64,000 bases of DNA from Istiophorus platypterus (GCA_016859345.1 CM029118.1:27710001-27774000), one strand, 5' to 3'; counted from the first letter of the stretch, positions 14,401 to 28,300 are shown. Made by a program: numbers and translations. The notes: generated from the sequence alone by a model not told the origin.

Positions 14401-15870
14401 GGATTTACCAAAAAGGAGAAAAAAGGATATATACAATATAATATCTACATCACAATATTTACAGTACAGTCTTTTTGTATATACATGTACTACTGATACA
14501 TATGTAAAACTGTATGTCTCAGCCTAATAGAGATGATTAATATAAAGTATATAGAGTATGGGGTATAAAGTTTATAGTTAGAAGGGATTCAACATACCTT
14601 AATCTCTAAAGAGTGCCATTGATGCTAGCAAGGATTTTCTATAATTTTATTCTGCATCATATCAGAAGAATGAACACATTCAATGTATAACATAGAGTTA
14701 ACAATATAATAGATGTCCAGCACAACCCTGCTCTGCTAATGGGTGAAGTGAAGCTCTCATTGTGCTGAAGCTGCTTCCGTAGCAATGGGAGCTGCTGCCT
14801 GTGTTCCATTTGATCATTCACTGACAGTGGTTAGAAATAAATAAAGGAATAAAAAATCCTGGAATGTTGAGTAAACATGATGCACCATTTGTGTTCATGA
14901 TAGTGTTGGCAATTTCTAAGTCCACTCCTAGTTTGTGATTCACACTATGTAAACATCATTGTTTAGTTGACACAAGCTAAGTATCCATCAAAATGTAACA
15001 CAAATCCCAACCAAATTTTCAGAAAATTGGCAAAGAAAATTTTACTGCAATGTGTGTTTCTATCCACTACTGTTTTCTGAATATTAGGAGTTGATTCAAG
15101 GAGACAAATAACTTGGAACACCAATTCTCCAGTGGATGGAAATGCAGTTATACTAAGCTTGCAATTTGAGTTGAGATATTAGGGAAGTGTTGGAGTTTTC
15201 TCATATGTCAAGAAAATATTACAGCTCTGGGGAGGGTCTCCACTTTCCATAAGTGAAACACAATATATTCAGGCCATATCCAAACCCTAATAATTTTCCT
15301 ACATTCCATAGGTCAAAACTATAGAAAGTTAGGAAAGTGAGAATGATGCATTTTTCTTTGGTGACCAGTGGTAATGATCACTGCAGGTGCAAGCACTGAA
15401 ACACTGCTCCAAACAATCGCTCTGTGGCAAGTCTAAACATAGTTCTAGACATAAAATCATTCCAGACTTTTGAAATACACACATACTTGCAGAGATGCGT
15501 TCTTCACAACATGAGCACTGATTTTACAAGTACTGTGCATAGAGAGCAGCATGCTGCAAAGACAGTAGCACTTTGCATACTTAGCCAATTAGTGGACGCT
15601 CACTTCAGTTTTGTTCTGCCGCCTGGCGCACCAATTCAGGGCACATTCTGCAGTCATCTGAGTAATCAGTTAGTACTTCCACCCTCCAAACGCTCCCAGA
15701 GCTGCATTTAGAGAGACTGTGCCATTTAGACCTAGAAGAACACAATTAAAATTTAAATGTGAAGCTAAACTCTTTGTGCTTTTTTATGTGTCACTTATCC
15801 TTGTGCAACGATCACAGTGATGAGCATTGTAATTCAGTTTGAAATCAACATTTGTTTGAGCTTCTCTTTT

Positions 15871-16601
15871 TTCCCAGCTTTGGACAAGTCATGGAATTCA
15901 TCAGATTTCTTCTAAAAACCAATCCAACTGTAATTATAACAGCTTTATGTCATGTTTTTGGTATCGGGGGACTGCTACACATTCCCATTTCACTTTTTAT
16001 TCAGCCTATTAGAGATGAGAATTTCTTTCAAAATGCACAAAATAAGATATTTTTTCCCTGTCAATCCCAGATTCACTTCATTTTGAACTGAATATGTATA
16101 AAATTATGAAAGGGAGTTGATATGAGCTTCTGCTGATACAGGAAATCCACACAGAACCAAACATTTTTCTATGTTTGGCTTCTAAATGTTGTGTAAATTT
16201 TCAAGTGTGCAAAAAGTCAACTAATTAAAATACCAAAAAAGCAAACACTTCCATTAACTACTTTTATATAAATGTTTGTTAAATTATATAATGAGAGGTA
16301 AAATAAAAGTGAAAAAGAAAGTAAAGTTGTTGCATTGGTAAATGGTGATTGATTGTTTATTCTACAATCAATATCATTTATTTATTTGCACTCACACCAT
16401 TTGGTCATTTTGTTGGCCACCTCCTTATTCTCTGTGTTTATGTCTTTTTGATGAAGTGGAGGAATGTAACTGTGGGCTTCAATAATACACTAAAAATAAC
16501 AATAATAAAACTAACCAGAGGAGGCTGACAACGTTATGATTTATTAAAACTATTAAAAAAAATGTTTTCTATAAGTATTTATATTTCCTGTGCAGCTTTT
16601 T
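15871..16601. repeat. 731-bp tandem duplication, unit 1
   Basis: The sequence from ttcccagctttggacaag to the end of this interval recurs immediately downstream at an offset of exactly 731 bp. By eye the two units are almost identical; I noticed one substitution (cagcctatt versus cagcccatt). The unit is AT-rich and includes a short open frame repeated in both copies that has no recognisable domain. The near-identity implies a recent duplication or an assembly artefact. Confidence 0.9.
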
Positions 16602-17332
16602 TTCCCAGCTTTGGACAAGTCATGGAATTCATCAGATTTCTTCTAAAAACCAATCCAACTGTAATTATAACAGCTTTATGTCATGTTTTTGGTATCGGGG
16701 GACTGCTACACATTCCCATTTCACTTTTTATTCAGCCCATTAGAGATGAGAATTTCTTTCAAAATGCACAAAATAAGATATTTTTTCCCTGTCAATCCCA
16801 GATTCACTTCATTTTGAACTGAATATGTATAAAATTATGAAAGGGAGTTGATATGAGCTTCTGCTGATACAGGAAATCCACACAGAACCAAACATTTTTC
16901 TATGTTTGGCTTCTAAATGTTGTGTAAATTTTCAAGTGTGCAAAAAGTCAACTAATTAAAATACCAAAAAAGCAAACACTTCCATTAACTACTTTTATAT
17001 AAATGTTTGTTAAATTATATAATGAGAGGTAAAATAAAAGTGAAAAAGAAAGTAAAGTTGTTGCATTGGTAAATGGTGATTGATTGTTTATTCTACAATC
17101 AATATCATTTATTTATTTGCACTCACACCATTTGGTCATTTTGTTGGCCACCTCCTTATTCTCTGTGTTTATGTCTTTTTGATGAAGTGGAGGAATGTAA
17201 CTGTGGGCTTCAATAATACACTAAAAATAACAATAATAAAACTAACCAGAGGAGGCTGACAACGTTATGATTTATTAAAACTATTAAAAAAAATGTTTTC
17301 TATAAGTATTTATATTTCCTGGGCAGCTTTTT
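16602..17332. repeat. 731-bp tandem duplication, unit 2
   Basis: This is the second, directly adjacent copy of the preceding unit. The sequence diverges from the repeat after about 17336, where ttttccccgcaataac replaces the cccagctttgg seen at the unit start. At the end of each unit the flank reads cctgtgcagc (unit 1) or cctgggcagc (unit 2). Confidence 0.9.
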
Positions 17333-17540
17333 TCCCCGCAATAACCACACTGCACCTAAGTAAAGAAATAATTCAGTGGTTAAAGTTATTTTTTAGGTTA
17401 TAAATTCTCCTTAATTTGGTAACACTTGTGGTTGCTGGTTTAACGACACTGTGATAAAACAAATCCAAAGGTTCAGTTTAAAAATGATAGAATTATTGAT
17501 TATCGGGAGCACTAACCACTGCTGGCTGAGATGAAAATAG

Positions 17541-17692
17541 TAGCATCATGCCATGTAATTGGTGTCAGGGGAATCAAACACATTTGCCTTTCACTTCATA
17601 TTCAGCCCAACAGAGATGAGAATATTTTTGAGAATCCCCAAACTAAGATTTTTTGCTCATTCAATCCAAGATTCATTTCATTTTGAACTGAA
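17541..17692. repeat. diverged partial third copy of the 731-bp unit
   Basis: This stretch aligns with about 15940-16090 of unit 1. Shared blocks include a catgccatgtaattggtgtc-like start, ttcagcccaacagagatgag, and tcatttcattttgaactgaa. Divergence is much higher than between units 1 and 2, so it is an older copy. This suggests the duplicated segment includes part of a dispersed repeat family rather than purely local unique sequence. Confidence 0.7.
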
Positions 17693-17711
17693 AACATTTG
17701 TTTTTACCAAT

Positions 17712-17976
17712 ACTCTAGCAACATCTTACTATAAATGGAGGAATCTCAGTCTGTCTGTTTTTCGATTTTCTCAACAACTACTCATCTGATCGACCTTAAA
17801 CTTTGCGGGTGTAGTGTTGAGGGCCCCTTGAGTGCACAGTGTCAACTGTGAAGCTTTTCGGATGAGGAATCTTAAGAAAGCATCACACATCACTTTTCTA
17901 CATGTTACTTGAAGTGAAGCAAAAGGCAGAACTACTAAATACAGGGGCGGTGCATCACCAGGACAATTTATCGTAT
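17712..17976. repeat. probable fish dispersed repeat (unnamed)
   Basis: A block with motifs such as caacaactactcatctgatc, ctttgcgggtgtagtgttga and caggggcggtgcatcacc resembles high-copy teleost repeats I have seen but cannot name. It abuts the diverged third copy of the 731-bp unit. No transposase frame is visible. The boundaries are approximate. Confidence 0.4.
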
Positions 17977-20900
17977 GCACATGTCAGGGTTTAATAAGGC
18001 AGAACTCAACCAGACACTATCAGAACGGAACAGTGCAGCCACAGAAATGATGCGTTTACACTAGCATTGCTAGGGAATGCAGCTACGTCATGGCAGGTCT
18101 GTTGATCAGGATCCAAGGAAATGCAGGGTAATGTGTGAAATTTTTTGGCTAATGCTCTCAAGAAAACTGCAAAATGGATTAACACAGGTCATGCAATCAG
18201 CCCCTACCAACAGGCTCTAGTAATAGTAAAACAAAACACTGGAGAACTTTGGTGCTGAAGTTGAATACTTATATCTTACAGCAAATTCCTCTACCTGTTG
18301 TATCCACCTGTGATGGTAATGCTGTTTCCTACATTGGCACTGAACGTTCTGGCTGGTAATCTGCACAAAGCATAATTGCAGGTGCAGAATAGATGTAAAT
18401 GTGACAGCATGTTAATAGTTACATTAAATATAATTTTTTTTTAACATTATTTCCATGACTCCCAGTTTTCTTTTATTTACTATGTAAATTACTATCATCC
18501 ACAATAAAGAACTGTAAGTGTTACCAACACCAATCCAGCATTTTGCTCATTATTAAAAAAAAGAAAAAAATAGCTGCTTCTTTAAACCTGATTTCAGTAA
18601 ACCTGGATTAGAGTTCACAGGTTTTAGACACTGTAAAAAACGAAGGGACTGTGTTTCAGTAGAACACAGTTTATAACCCCGAAGGTGTTCTATGCATACC
18701 ATCACCATCACCCTCCTATCACTCATAACAACGTGCTAAGTTGACATCTGTTAAGTGGGAGATCCACTTCTAAAAGTTTAGAGGGGCCTGTTTTCCTTTA
18801 AAGCAGCCTTGAACTGTAAAGCAGAGAGCATGTTTTATTCAGATTTCAGACTGAGGTGGAATCAGGTTCATTCACTTCCATCTGCAGCTGAGAGATAGCC
18901 AGGGATTGATGCACATTTAAGGGAAGAGAGTCTCTCTCTGTGTCTATCTCTCTTTCCCTTTTTCTTTTTTCCTGTCCTTCATCTCTGTTGCAGCAAATCA
19001 GCAGTGTTCATGTGCTAGTTTTTCCTCCTGCTTGTCTGCCTATCTTATAGCTCTCTTTCTCTCTCTCAAACGCCACTGTAGACGGTTCAGACTGTCTAGG
19101 GTTACTTGGGGAAAAGGGTCTGTGAGCGCATGCAGCTCATGTTGAATGAAAACGGAATCTAGAGTGTCTATTACCTGAGAGAGAGAGAGAAGGGAAGGGG
19201 CTGAGGATGTGGGGTAGGGTAGAGTAAGAGAGGAGGAGATATGGAACAGAAAAGAAAGAGGAAAGGGGAGAAAAGGGAGGAAGGATTTTAGTGAAGATTG
19301 GGAGAGGAGTGTCATTTTCCCCAGGGACATAATTAGGACCAAGAAGGCTAATCATTGGACATAAAATACAACCTCTCTTCCTGTATTAACACATAACCTT
19401 TTCCCTTCATTGCCGTGGGGGATGGAGGACCCCATAATCATTTATCCGGTGTCATATTGCTTTGGAAGAGCCTGTGCAGAGGGATGGGACTAGGCAGTTT
19501 GAGGCCGAATCATCTGCATCAAAAGCTTCCAAGAATCAAATGCCTTTCATGGGAATGTGTAACTCAAGTGCTTTAATAGGTCCAGCGATTAGGGAGGGGG
19601 AAGAAAAATATGTAGAAAGTGCGAGAAAGGAAGAGATGGGGAAAAAAGGAAACCTATACGTCTTGACAATTAGCAAGCCTCATATGTTGTGTACTCCTAT
19701 GAACGAGTTTTCCGTGTGGCTCAGTTCCTGTACTCCCCTGCTGTTCAGTTGCATGGTAGGTATCAGCCATTTGCCAGCTCACCAGGGTGTGTTTAGATCT
19801 GTGTCCCTATGGCCATATTGTAAAACAAATGATCGTGGGGTGAGAACATATTTGTAATGATTAAAAGATAGAGCAGTTATAAAGAATTTAAATCACATTT
19901 TTGAACTTTCAATCTGTTTCATGTATTCACAGTTGTTTTTAGGAAATGAATTGATTTAAATCATGCATGGATTTGAGATGAGTCAATGAAGTGTTTGAAA
20001 GCACCTGCTGTTGACCTGAATACTGTGTTCTATCAGGGTCAACATAGCTGGGAAAGTGTAAACTTGAGAGAAATTTAGTTCAACCAGTTTTCTGTGTGTC
20101 TGCCCATCAGCATCGGGCCTGTTATAACCTCAGCCCTATTCCCTTTTATCCCACTGTTTCTCCCTCTCTGTCTGCCTCATTGTAGTACTCTACAAATACC
20201 CCTCTTTCCCTCTATCTCACCTCCCCGTGACTCCATGTCCCTCGGCCCCAGCGCGTCTTTCACTCTCCTTCTCGTAAAATACAATATTTATCTCAGTCTG
20301 TTTGAGTTCACTCACCCTTATCATTGGGTGTGCTCCCCCTGGCTCGGGGGTGGATTAGTCTAGGACTCATTGACATTACATTGGTCATGAAAAATGCATA
20401 TCACGATCAAAGGTGATGGCAAGAGAGACGGCATCTCTACAAGAGCTCACAACCTGGAGTTGATGTGCTCCTTGAAACTAAATGCATGGACCACATTGTG
20501 GAAAGCGGAGATGTTACAAAATTAATTACTTGAATAAAACATAATTTGATTAGTTTGATGTATGAACAGTACAAAGGAGAAAGATTGAAAGCAATAGAGA
20601 CAATCCGTTTATCTATTTCCTATACATGGGTGAATAGAAGAGTAAAACTATTGATTGTTTATAACAGAGCCCATCTGGAGGTTAGTTGCAGTCATCTTTT
20701 TTACCTGAGGCTTTGGACAGACAAGACTGCCAACTCTTTCATTTCCCAGATCAAACCGTCTCACAGGATGAATAATGCATTTGGGAGGGAAGAATATTCA
20801 GTATAAACCAACAGGATTACAAGCCAGGGAACATCAACCAAACATAATTCCTGTGAAAATACTGTCTACAATTTAGAATACATGTTCAAGTGGAAAATAT

Positions 20901-20989
20901 GACAAGCAAAGATTTATCATGGTAGTTTGCGGTCATTTTTTTTTTTAAATGTGATGTGTATATATGATGTTCCGCATTGGTTGTCACAT

Positions 20990-21235
20990 TATATACTGTA
21001 ACTCTATGGAACTCCCTTGATTAGGTTTAGGAAAATATTTCTTTGAGTTAGAGGACCTTCATTGTCATTGTTTTAATAATATAGATGTGGTTAAAGTTCA
21101 CCATAACAAACAAAAAAGGCTACTGGTTTTGAACAGAAAACAAGCAGGAGCCTCCTGTTTCATAAGCCTACGTTTTGTGGAAACGTCCTCCTGCTCACGT
21201 TCTTCATACTATGTCAGCTAGGCTTGACCATGGGT
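20990..21235. repeat. possible opposite-orientation copy of the 7.2-kb dispersed repeat
   Basis: The order gattaggtttaggaaaatat, then gagttagaggacc, then ggaaacgtcctcctgctcac resembles the reverse complement of the family seen at 7060-7400. The match is diverged and judged by eye, so it is tentative. Confidence 0.3.
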
Positions 21236-21892
21236 TATAATAAGCTGCTGGCACCGGTAGCTAATGTGTTTGATTAGTACAGGAGGCGGTAATCACAGTG
21301 GTTTGCAGTTAAACAAAAGTCAGTGCAGCTTGAGTCAAAGTTCAACAAATATGAACTTTCAGCATGTCCCATCAAGTCATGTGGCTAATAAATATGAAGC
21401 TGTCAATAATAAAATCATTATGATCCTTTGTGTGCATCTGTCTTGAATACTGAATTGTTGTTAGATATACACATATAGACTGTCTTTGATAGTTCTGTTT
21501 TTCCTCTTCTGTTACTCTTGTTTAAATTCAGATAGTGTCACATAATTTGCCATGCAGAAAAGACCTTTTTGATTTGCTTTCCTTTGATTTGTCTAAACTT
21601 TCTTGCTCTGGAAGCGTTGCCCCACATAGCAAACTGCACCCATCTGTCGAATAAGTAAGTTAAACTAAAAGCAAAAGGCAGTTCTAAATAGCTCTCTGGC
21701 AAAGATCTTTGCACAGACAGACACAACAAACATCAAAGTTTGACGTGACAGTGTAGCTCTGACTCATTCAGGCCTGACCAAAGTTCCACCACATTACATT
21801 TTGTCTATTCTAACTGAAGCTGCACAGGCGAGACATCATTTTCTGTGGCTTCATCGCTACATTACATGTAGTCAAATAATCCATTGATAATA

Positions 21893-21913
21893 TCTCTCTC
21901 TCTCTCTTTCTCT

Positions 21914-21964
<51 letters not shown>

Positions 21965-21988
21965 GAGAGAGAGAGAGAGAGAGAGAGA
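21893..21988. repeat. (TC)n(TA)n(GA)n palindromic microsatellite
   Basis: A TC tract (about 21893-21915), a TA tract (about 21917-21961) and a GA tract (about 21964-21988) follow one another. The outer tracts are complementary and the TA core is self-complementary, so the whole block could fold into one long hairpin. Confidence 0.9.
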
Positions 21989-23665
21989 TGTATAAAAAGT
22001 ACAATACCTGTGTGTTTCTAGTTTCTACATAGATACTGGAATTAATGTAAAAGGACAAAATATAATTGCATTATTAAGCCTCATCTACTCTGGGTATTTC
22101 TCTGAAAAGAAAATGAAAAAAGGAACCCGCTATAATAACTTCCAACAGAGTTATGTCAAACAAAGATAATCCAAACACAGTCCCATGCATCTGCTCATGA
22201 GACTGGCTCTGTAGTCCAGCAGGGTGAAGCTTCCTTCATCCCATGAGCAGCTGTGAAGGGACCGGCGAGCTCAGGAACTGATTTAGGTTCCAGCAGTTAT
22301 TTTGCTGAAGCCAAGACAGCGGTGCACCGCAGACACGGCAGGACAGTTATGATGCAGTTCTGCTGGCTGTGCTGTCCACCCACAGAGGTGCTAATTAATG
22401 CTAATTGCAAGAGGGGGTCAATTATACACTCCATGGTGCATGATTAGGACCACCGTGTTAGCGACCAATGAATCAAAACAACAGCTATCCTTTCCACCGA
22501 TGAAACCAGAATACACAAACATGTTGAATTAAAGGTAAAATAAGATTGATTTTCTCCTCCCCTCGACACAAAATGATCGTAATGTTGTTCCAGGGGAAAG
22601 ACAGAGTTGTAACTCAAAACCAATTATTTAACAATTACTTGGATTTGTGCACCAATTTCTGGCTTTCAAAAAATACTTTCCAGCCTGTACTGGTCTTGAA
22701 CAATAACTTCACACCCACTATAATGCAAAGACAATGAAGTTCCTTCTGGCCTCCACCCACCCGCATTTCCACCTGCTCAGCAGCTGAGGATGCTGGAACA
22801 AACAAAGACTCGGCATGCAGATAACTTTTCTTTTTATTAGACATGTCTTTTGAATTTTTAGTGTCAAAGGTTTGCTTTCTCCTCTACATTACGAAACCAT
22901 GACTTCATTGTCATTTTAATTTAAATAAAAACAGGCCAAGGCTGTAAGAATGAAAGTTTAGCTTAACTGGATGTCAGAGTTTGCTGAATTCGCTTTGGCC
23001 ACATAGTCCTTCATGTCAACCAAAACTTTGAAAAGTGCTTGCAGAATGAATTAGACCAGCAGCTGGGACCATATGGTGTTTATGTCGGTTGGCAGTTCAG
23101 TGACCAATGGTGAAAACACAAGATTGGTTAGACCATTAGAGTGATTCTTTTTCAGTACAGAACACTTAATGGGCCCCAAAATTCTCCATCCTCTCTGGAG
23201 ACAAACTTTTAGACAGTCTGCCTTTAATCTTTGATGATTTTCATTATCTTTTGTTTAGACAAGTCCACCTCCACTACATATAGCTGCACCTTATTCACAC
23301 TGTTTACTTTGATTTTCTTTTGTAGTGATGTTGCGGAACATTTCTCGCAGCAACCTCAGAAGATCAAAGTGGACTAAATTAGATGTGTAAACACTGTTTG
23401 ATGGAACTTAATTAAAAAGTTACAGTTAAGGTTATCCTGCCTGAATATGTTCAGTCATAATGAGGGAATAAATTCAAATCATAAAGAAATGGGTTTATTT
23501 GTGATCTCTGTAGGGACTTTGTTATTGAGAGGAAAGGTAATGAAACTATTTGTCTAAGAGAAATTTCACAGGGCTTCTTTTTACATGCAGTAACACAGAT
23601 GTCTGTGTGTAGAGGCAAATGAACTAGTTATTAATTAATACTAAATTACAATGCTGTGAATTACA

Positions 23666-23671
<6 letters not shown>

Positions 23672-23714
<43 letters not shown>
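23672..23714. repeat. (TA)n microsatellite
   Basis: A pure AT dinucleotide run in the non-coding region downstream of cdh8. Confidence 0.95.
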
Positions 23715-23716
<2 letters not shown>

Positions 23717-25333
23717 GACTTTTAATAATTTCTGAATCCTAGAAAATCAGAGAATGACATGTTGTATTAACCTTTGTCTTACCAGAAGTGTATGTGTGAT
23801 GCTGGATTTTCATCTCGGCAAAAAGAGTCCCAAAGACTTCAGATTCACTGTCTTTTAATTGGATAGAGTTACATTAATTAGTGTGCATCATGTTCTCATA
23901 ATCCCAACTAAAATGATGAGGGCCTTAAAGCAACAATAACATAAATCACAAAAAAGCACATGGCCCCACTCACATCTAGTGGTATCTAAGCTTGCAGGCG
24001 GTTTGAATTTTATTTGCTGAAGCTTTGAGAATTCTGCCATTGAGGTATTTGGAAAAGAAATAGCCATTTATGCATTTAAACTGGGAGTACTTAGAAGTAC
24101 AATATATTCTAAGACATCTGTGCTGACTATATTTATTGCAACCATTCAGCATAACCCAGTAATGCTGTGCGTTTGTGCACTTCTTGCTCACTAGCTCTTT
24201 GCTAAATTTCTTCCTATGGGCTCTCTGTGCTTCCTTTTGTCTTCACACGTTCCACCCTGACTACGTTCTGTTATTCATTTTCTCAGCTTTCACATTCTAA
24301 TGTCTTTTCTTTATTCATGCATTTTTAAAGCATACCACCTTTGTCTTATGTGAAAATCTAGTTTCACAAGCTTTATTTATAATTGGTGCATATTGCTGAA
24401 TTAGTGTTAAATCAAACTGCCAGAAACTAATTGGTGCACGGCAAACCAGGGACCAGGTAGGAGTCTGGCTTTCGGCAAAATAAAATTAATCTTCAATTTT
24501 TAGTCTTTTGTGTACTTGAGGGGAATTTGAAGGAGTCCAAATATATACGTACTACAGAGTGGTAATAACGGGGTCAATATGGGTCCACTTCTTATTTCTA
24601 AAAGGGTTAATCCAGAAATGAAAACATTACAGTTATAAATATGAAATACAAAGAAAAATATATTGAGTTGGACATGTCCACGCAAAATATTCATATCTCA
24701 AAATCCAGAACAGAGAGCAGCTTTCTTAATTTATACGCAGCAAAGTTTGTTTGTAATTGAGGGCATCTCTGCCAGGCGACAGTAATTACAGTTTCTACAC
24801 CACACGAGCCAGAGCCACAGGCCTGCCTTATAAAATCTGGCACATGTCAGCAGGGAACAACAAGTGCAAGGTTGTCACCCGAGGGACACTTCCATTATGT
24901 GACAAAAGTGAGAAGATAATTTGATTTACTGTTTAGTTAGGCAACCTCTGTCAGACCTGCAGCCATACACAGCAGTGGGGGAGCATGAAGATTGACTACA
25001 AATGAGTCTGCTGACCTGTCGGGGTCGCACATTCCAGGAAACAATTTGTGCTATCATTTAGCAGGAGATATCAGTGGGTAAAATGTGTTCCATGGCTGAT
25101 TTTTGACTAATGGATCAGGTGCATAAAGATAGCAGCTTCCGGGTTTACCATCACTTCCAATCCCAGAGGGCAAAGGCATCTGAAATCCAAAAACACCAAG
25201 GTGGATGTGTGTTGCAATGTGGAATCAGATGATAGGATTTATGATGTTTCTTATTTCTGACATCAAATGTTTTTTTAATCTTTGTGACTAGAATCCATAT
25301 TGTTTTCATTAAAAGAACATTATCCCTGTCTTC

Positions 25334-25335
<2 letters not shown>

Positions 25336-25383
<48 letters not shown>
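25336..25383. repeat. (GT)n microsatellite
   Basis: A pure GT run of about 24 units. The His/Thr-repeat open frame across it is an artefact. Confidence 0.95.
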
Positions 25384-25385
<2 letters not shown>

Positions 25386-28300
25386 ACAAGCCCTATATAT
25401 AGTAGCATAGTAGATTGTGTGATGTTGTGAATTTGAGTGCACTGAGGCGTAGTCGGTAATTGATACGATCAAAAGCTTTTGTTATTTGTGAGAAACCTCA
25501 ATATCAGAGAAAGTCGAACAAAAGTCTAATCCTTTAAGATTAACAAAGAGGAGACAATGTTCTAAAAGGAATTAAGAAATGAAAAAAGGATTAAAAGGCA
25601 AGGAAATTGGAAATTGCATGGTATCTAATCTATGTAAAAAAATTAAAATAATAAATAACAGGGTCAGAAGAGTATTACTGTAACACAACATCACAATTTA
25701 CACCCCAGACTGATTAATATAATCATGGCCTTTCTCATGCAAATTTTATTCTCCCTGGGTATAAAGTATATAGAGTCTTTTTTTTTCCTTTGATAAGACA
25801 CAGATCATGACGCATACCAGATTAGGTGGCATCAATGTAATAAGACTATATTATATGTTAAATGAATGCATAAAATTATGTACTGTCTTGGATGGTGACA
25901 AACAAAGGGACAAGAATACACACCAAATTTACTCCAGTAAGCCATTACCAGTTTTAATATTGTGGCTGATTGGTGCATAGTGCTTGTTGATTTCATCCTT
26001 GATCCCCTCTGATTCATTGTGACCATATTTTAAAAGCCTACTATGTTCCAACTGGTGTGACAGAGCCACACAGCCAATCCTACAGGGCATTTAAATAGCA
26101 AGGGTGGCTGTATTCTTCTAGAAGTTGAATTGTCCCAACTTCATAATGTCAAACTGATAAAGCAGATTCTTGAGGCAGTATATTTTCTGAGCAAGCGAAA
26201 CAGAAACTTTAAGGGATGAAAGGTTGCCTTCAACATCAGAGATATTTTCAAGCCAAGGAAAGGCTGCTGGAAGGGGAAAATGATAAGTATTTGACATTTT
26301 TTCCTCCCGTTGATGTGTTTTTGTATCTTGTTGCTGTTTTTAGGGTGCAGGTTCATTTTAAAGCTGTAATAATAGAATGTTGAGTCAAGTGGGTTAAAAG
26401 TCCATTTTTGCTCTCCAAAGCATCACGAAACAAAATGAAAGTGACTTTTATAGCATTCACACAGTGCAAAGCCAGAACATGCCAGGTGACTAAGTGAAGA
26501 ACGCTATGGGAAATATAATGCTACAGGGCTACTTTTTTCTTTATCACAATGTTTTATGACGCATAAGCCTTCCAGAAGTATTTTAAAAGACTCACCACAG
26601 CCATTTTGCTGTTTTGAGGATGTGTCCAGTTGTGCTTTTGCTCTTGGACTCTGTTGCTGGGTATTATTCTGTAATATAATGGGTTTTAAGGAACTATACT
26701 TGTAATGAAGTGTTGCAGTTTACTTTTACGGTGTATCCCCTTCCAGTCAAATTGCTTTCAATTGAGAAGAAAAGAATGCAGCCGAGGACAGGGGTGGCCC
26801 AAAATTCTGTCCCTAGTTTACAGTAGGTCATCTTCCTAAAGCCCTGAATCCTACATTTTCCATAATGCAACCAACAGAATTCCTTGTTAGAAATTCCGAG
26901 GCCTGGTAAACTCTTGTCTTCCAAACTCTACACACAGGCTTTTGTTATAAATTTGTAGCCTCCAGGTGCAAGCTCAAATAACCCTGATAATAGTGCTCTA
27001 AAGTTCCCGCCCACAAAAGACATAACACAACCATTGTCACAAGTAAAGTTGTACTGCAGTGACGAGTAACCTGACCCTAGTGCCCCTGTAACAGTCACAT
27101 CTCAGTTGTATAAGAAAACCACACCCATTCAGCAATATTTATAAAAATATATTTCACAAAGTAGGAAACAATACAGGGTATCTTAGATTACAGTACAGGG
27201 AGTAAATAATTGAACATACACATTTATAAGCATTAAAGCACAGTAGAAAATATGATCTGCAATGTAGAACTATTCCATATATATTGTTTAGTCTACCGAG
27301 AACTGCCATAATACTGTATCAGTACAAACTGAGTATGCACGCAGCTGTAGTGCCATTGAGATTCTCATTATGTGCAAGAGCTAACGTGCAGAGACAAAAC
27401 CTACCACCTCATTAAAAGCTAATGACGTTAGCAGTAATTCTATGTACAGTACAAGTCTTTTTTATTGATATCATACAGTGTAAGCACAATATGCACATGG
27501 TCTGAATTTGTGTGTTCATTTCCCTTGGGCTAATGCAATCATTCCTAAATGAGATTTGATGTTTAGAGAGAGTCACATACTACATGTACGTATCAATTGG
27601 ACTATTGTGCTCAGACAGTCATTGGCTGTACCCCAGAATATATTAAGAGACATATTTTACATAGAATTAGCATGTGTCAGAAAGGTCCCATTCCTGCAGT
27701 CCCAATTAATTAGATTATCTGTATTGTTACAGTAACTTAGAGCTCTTGTTGCCTGATTATATCTAGTCTATATCATCAACTGCAATAAACCCATGATAAG
27801 GTTTGACTGTTATGAAATAGTGTTCAAGTGGTTCAAAAAAACAGCTGAATGTGAAATAATCTAAACACACTCACTTTAAATTGTCAGCACAGAAAAAAAA
27901 ATGATTTAAGAACAGATATACAAAAACTCATAGAACAATAATGAAGAATCAACACGTCTCTTGTCAAAAAACAGTAAATTACAATTGTATTTAATGTTGC
28001 TTCTGTAAAAAGAAGGCCTCAGAGTTTCTACATTTCTCTTTTTTGTCTTCACTTGAGTCTTTTATAGGCTAGTAACACTTGCAACCCACACCTGTAGCAT
28101 GTAAATACAAAGAGTTGTATAAAGCAAGCCTTTCTGGGCTTTAGATAGTTTATAAATGTGGCCACCAGAGAACATATCAAATGATAACAAATTCACCTTA
28201 AAGCCAATACTGGTTTGTGTTTTTGCTTTTTTTTTCAAATCATACATACATTCATCATTGTAATGTAGACCATATATTGCTTTTTCTTCATTTTATTTCA

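Larger units (their letters stand above)
7488..15870. other. intergenic desert, second block
   Basis: There are no recognisable genes or RNA genes. Apart from the CA run at 11386-11425 and the pentanucleotide at 11139-11159, the sequence looks unique. A balanced-composition block at about 13190-13400 could be a conserved non-coding element. Confidence 0.55.

Noticed and set aside
15852..16822. Two near-identical open frames ending PCQSQIHFILN
   Set aside because: They are the same non-coding segment seen twice because of the 731-bp duplication. The N-termini differ only by flanking sequence, and no domain is recognisable.
19462..19857. 131-codon open frame on the plus strand, the longest outside cdh8 in the desert
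   Set aside because: It has no recognisable domain, no splice partners and no start context of note. A frame of this length can occur by chance in 64 kb.
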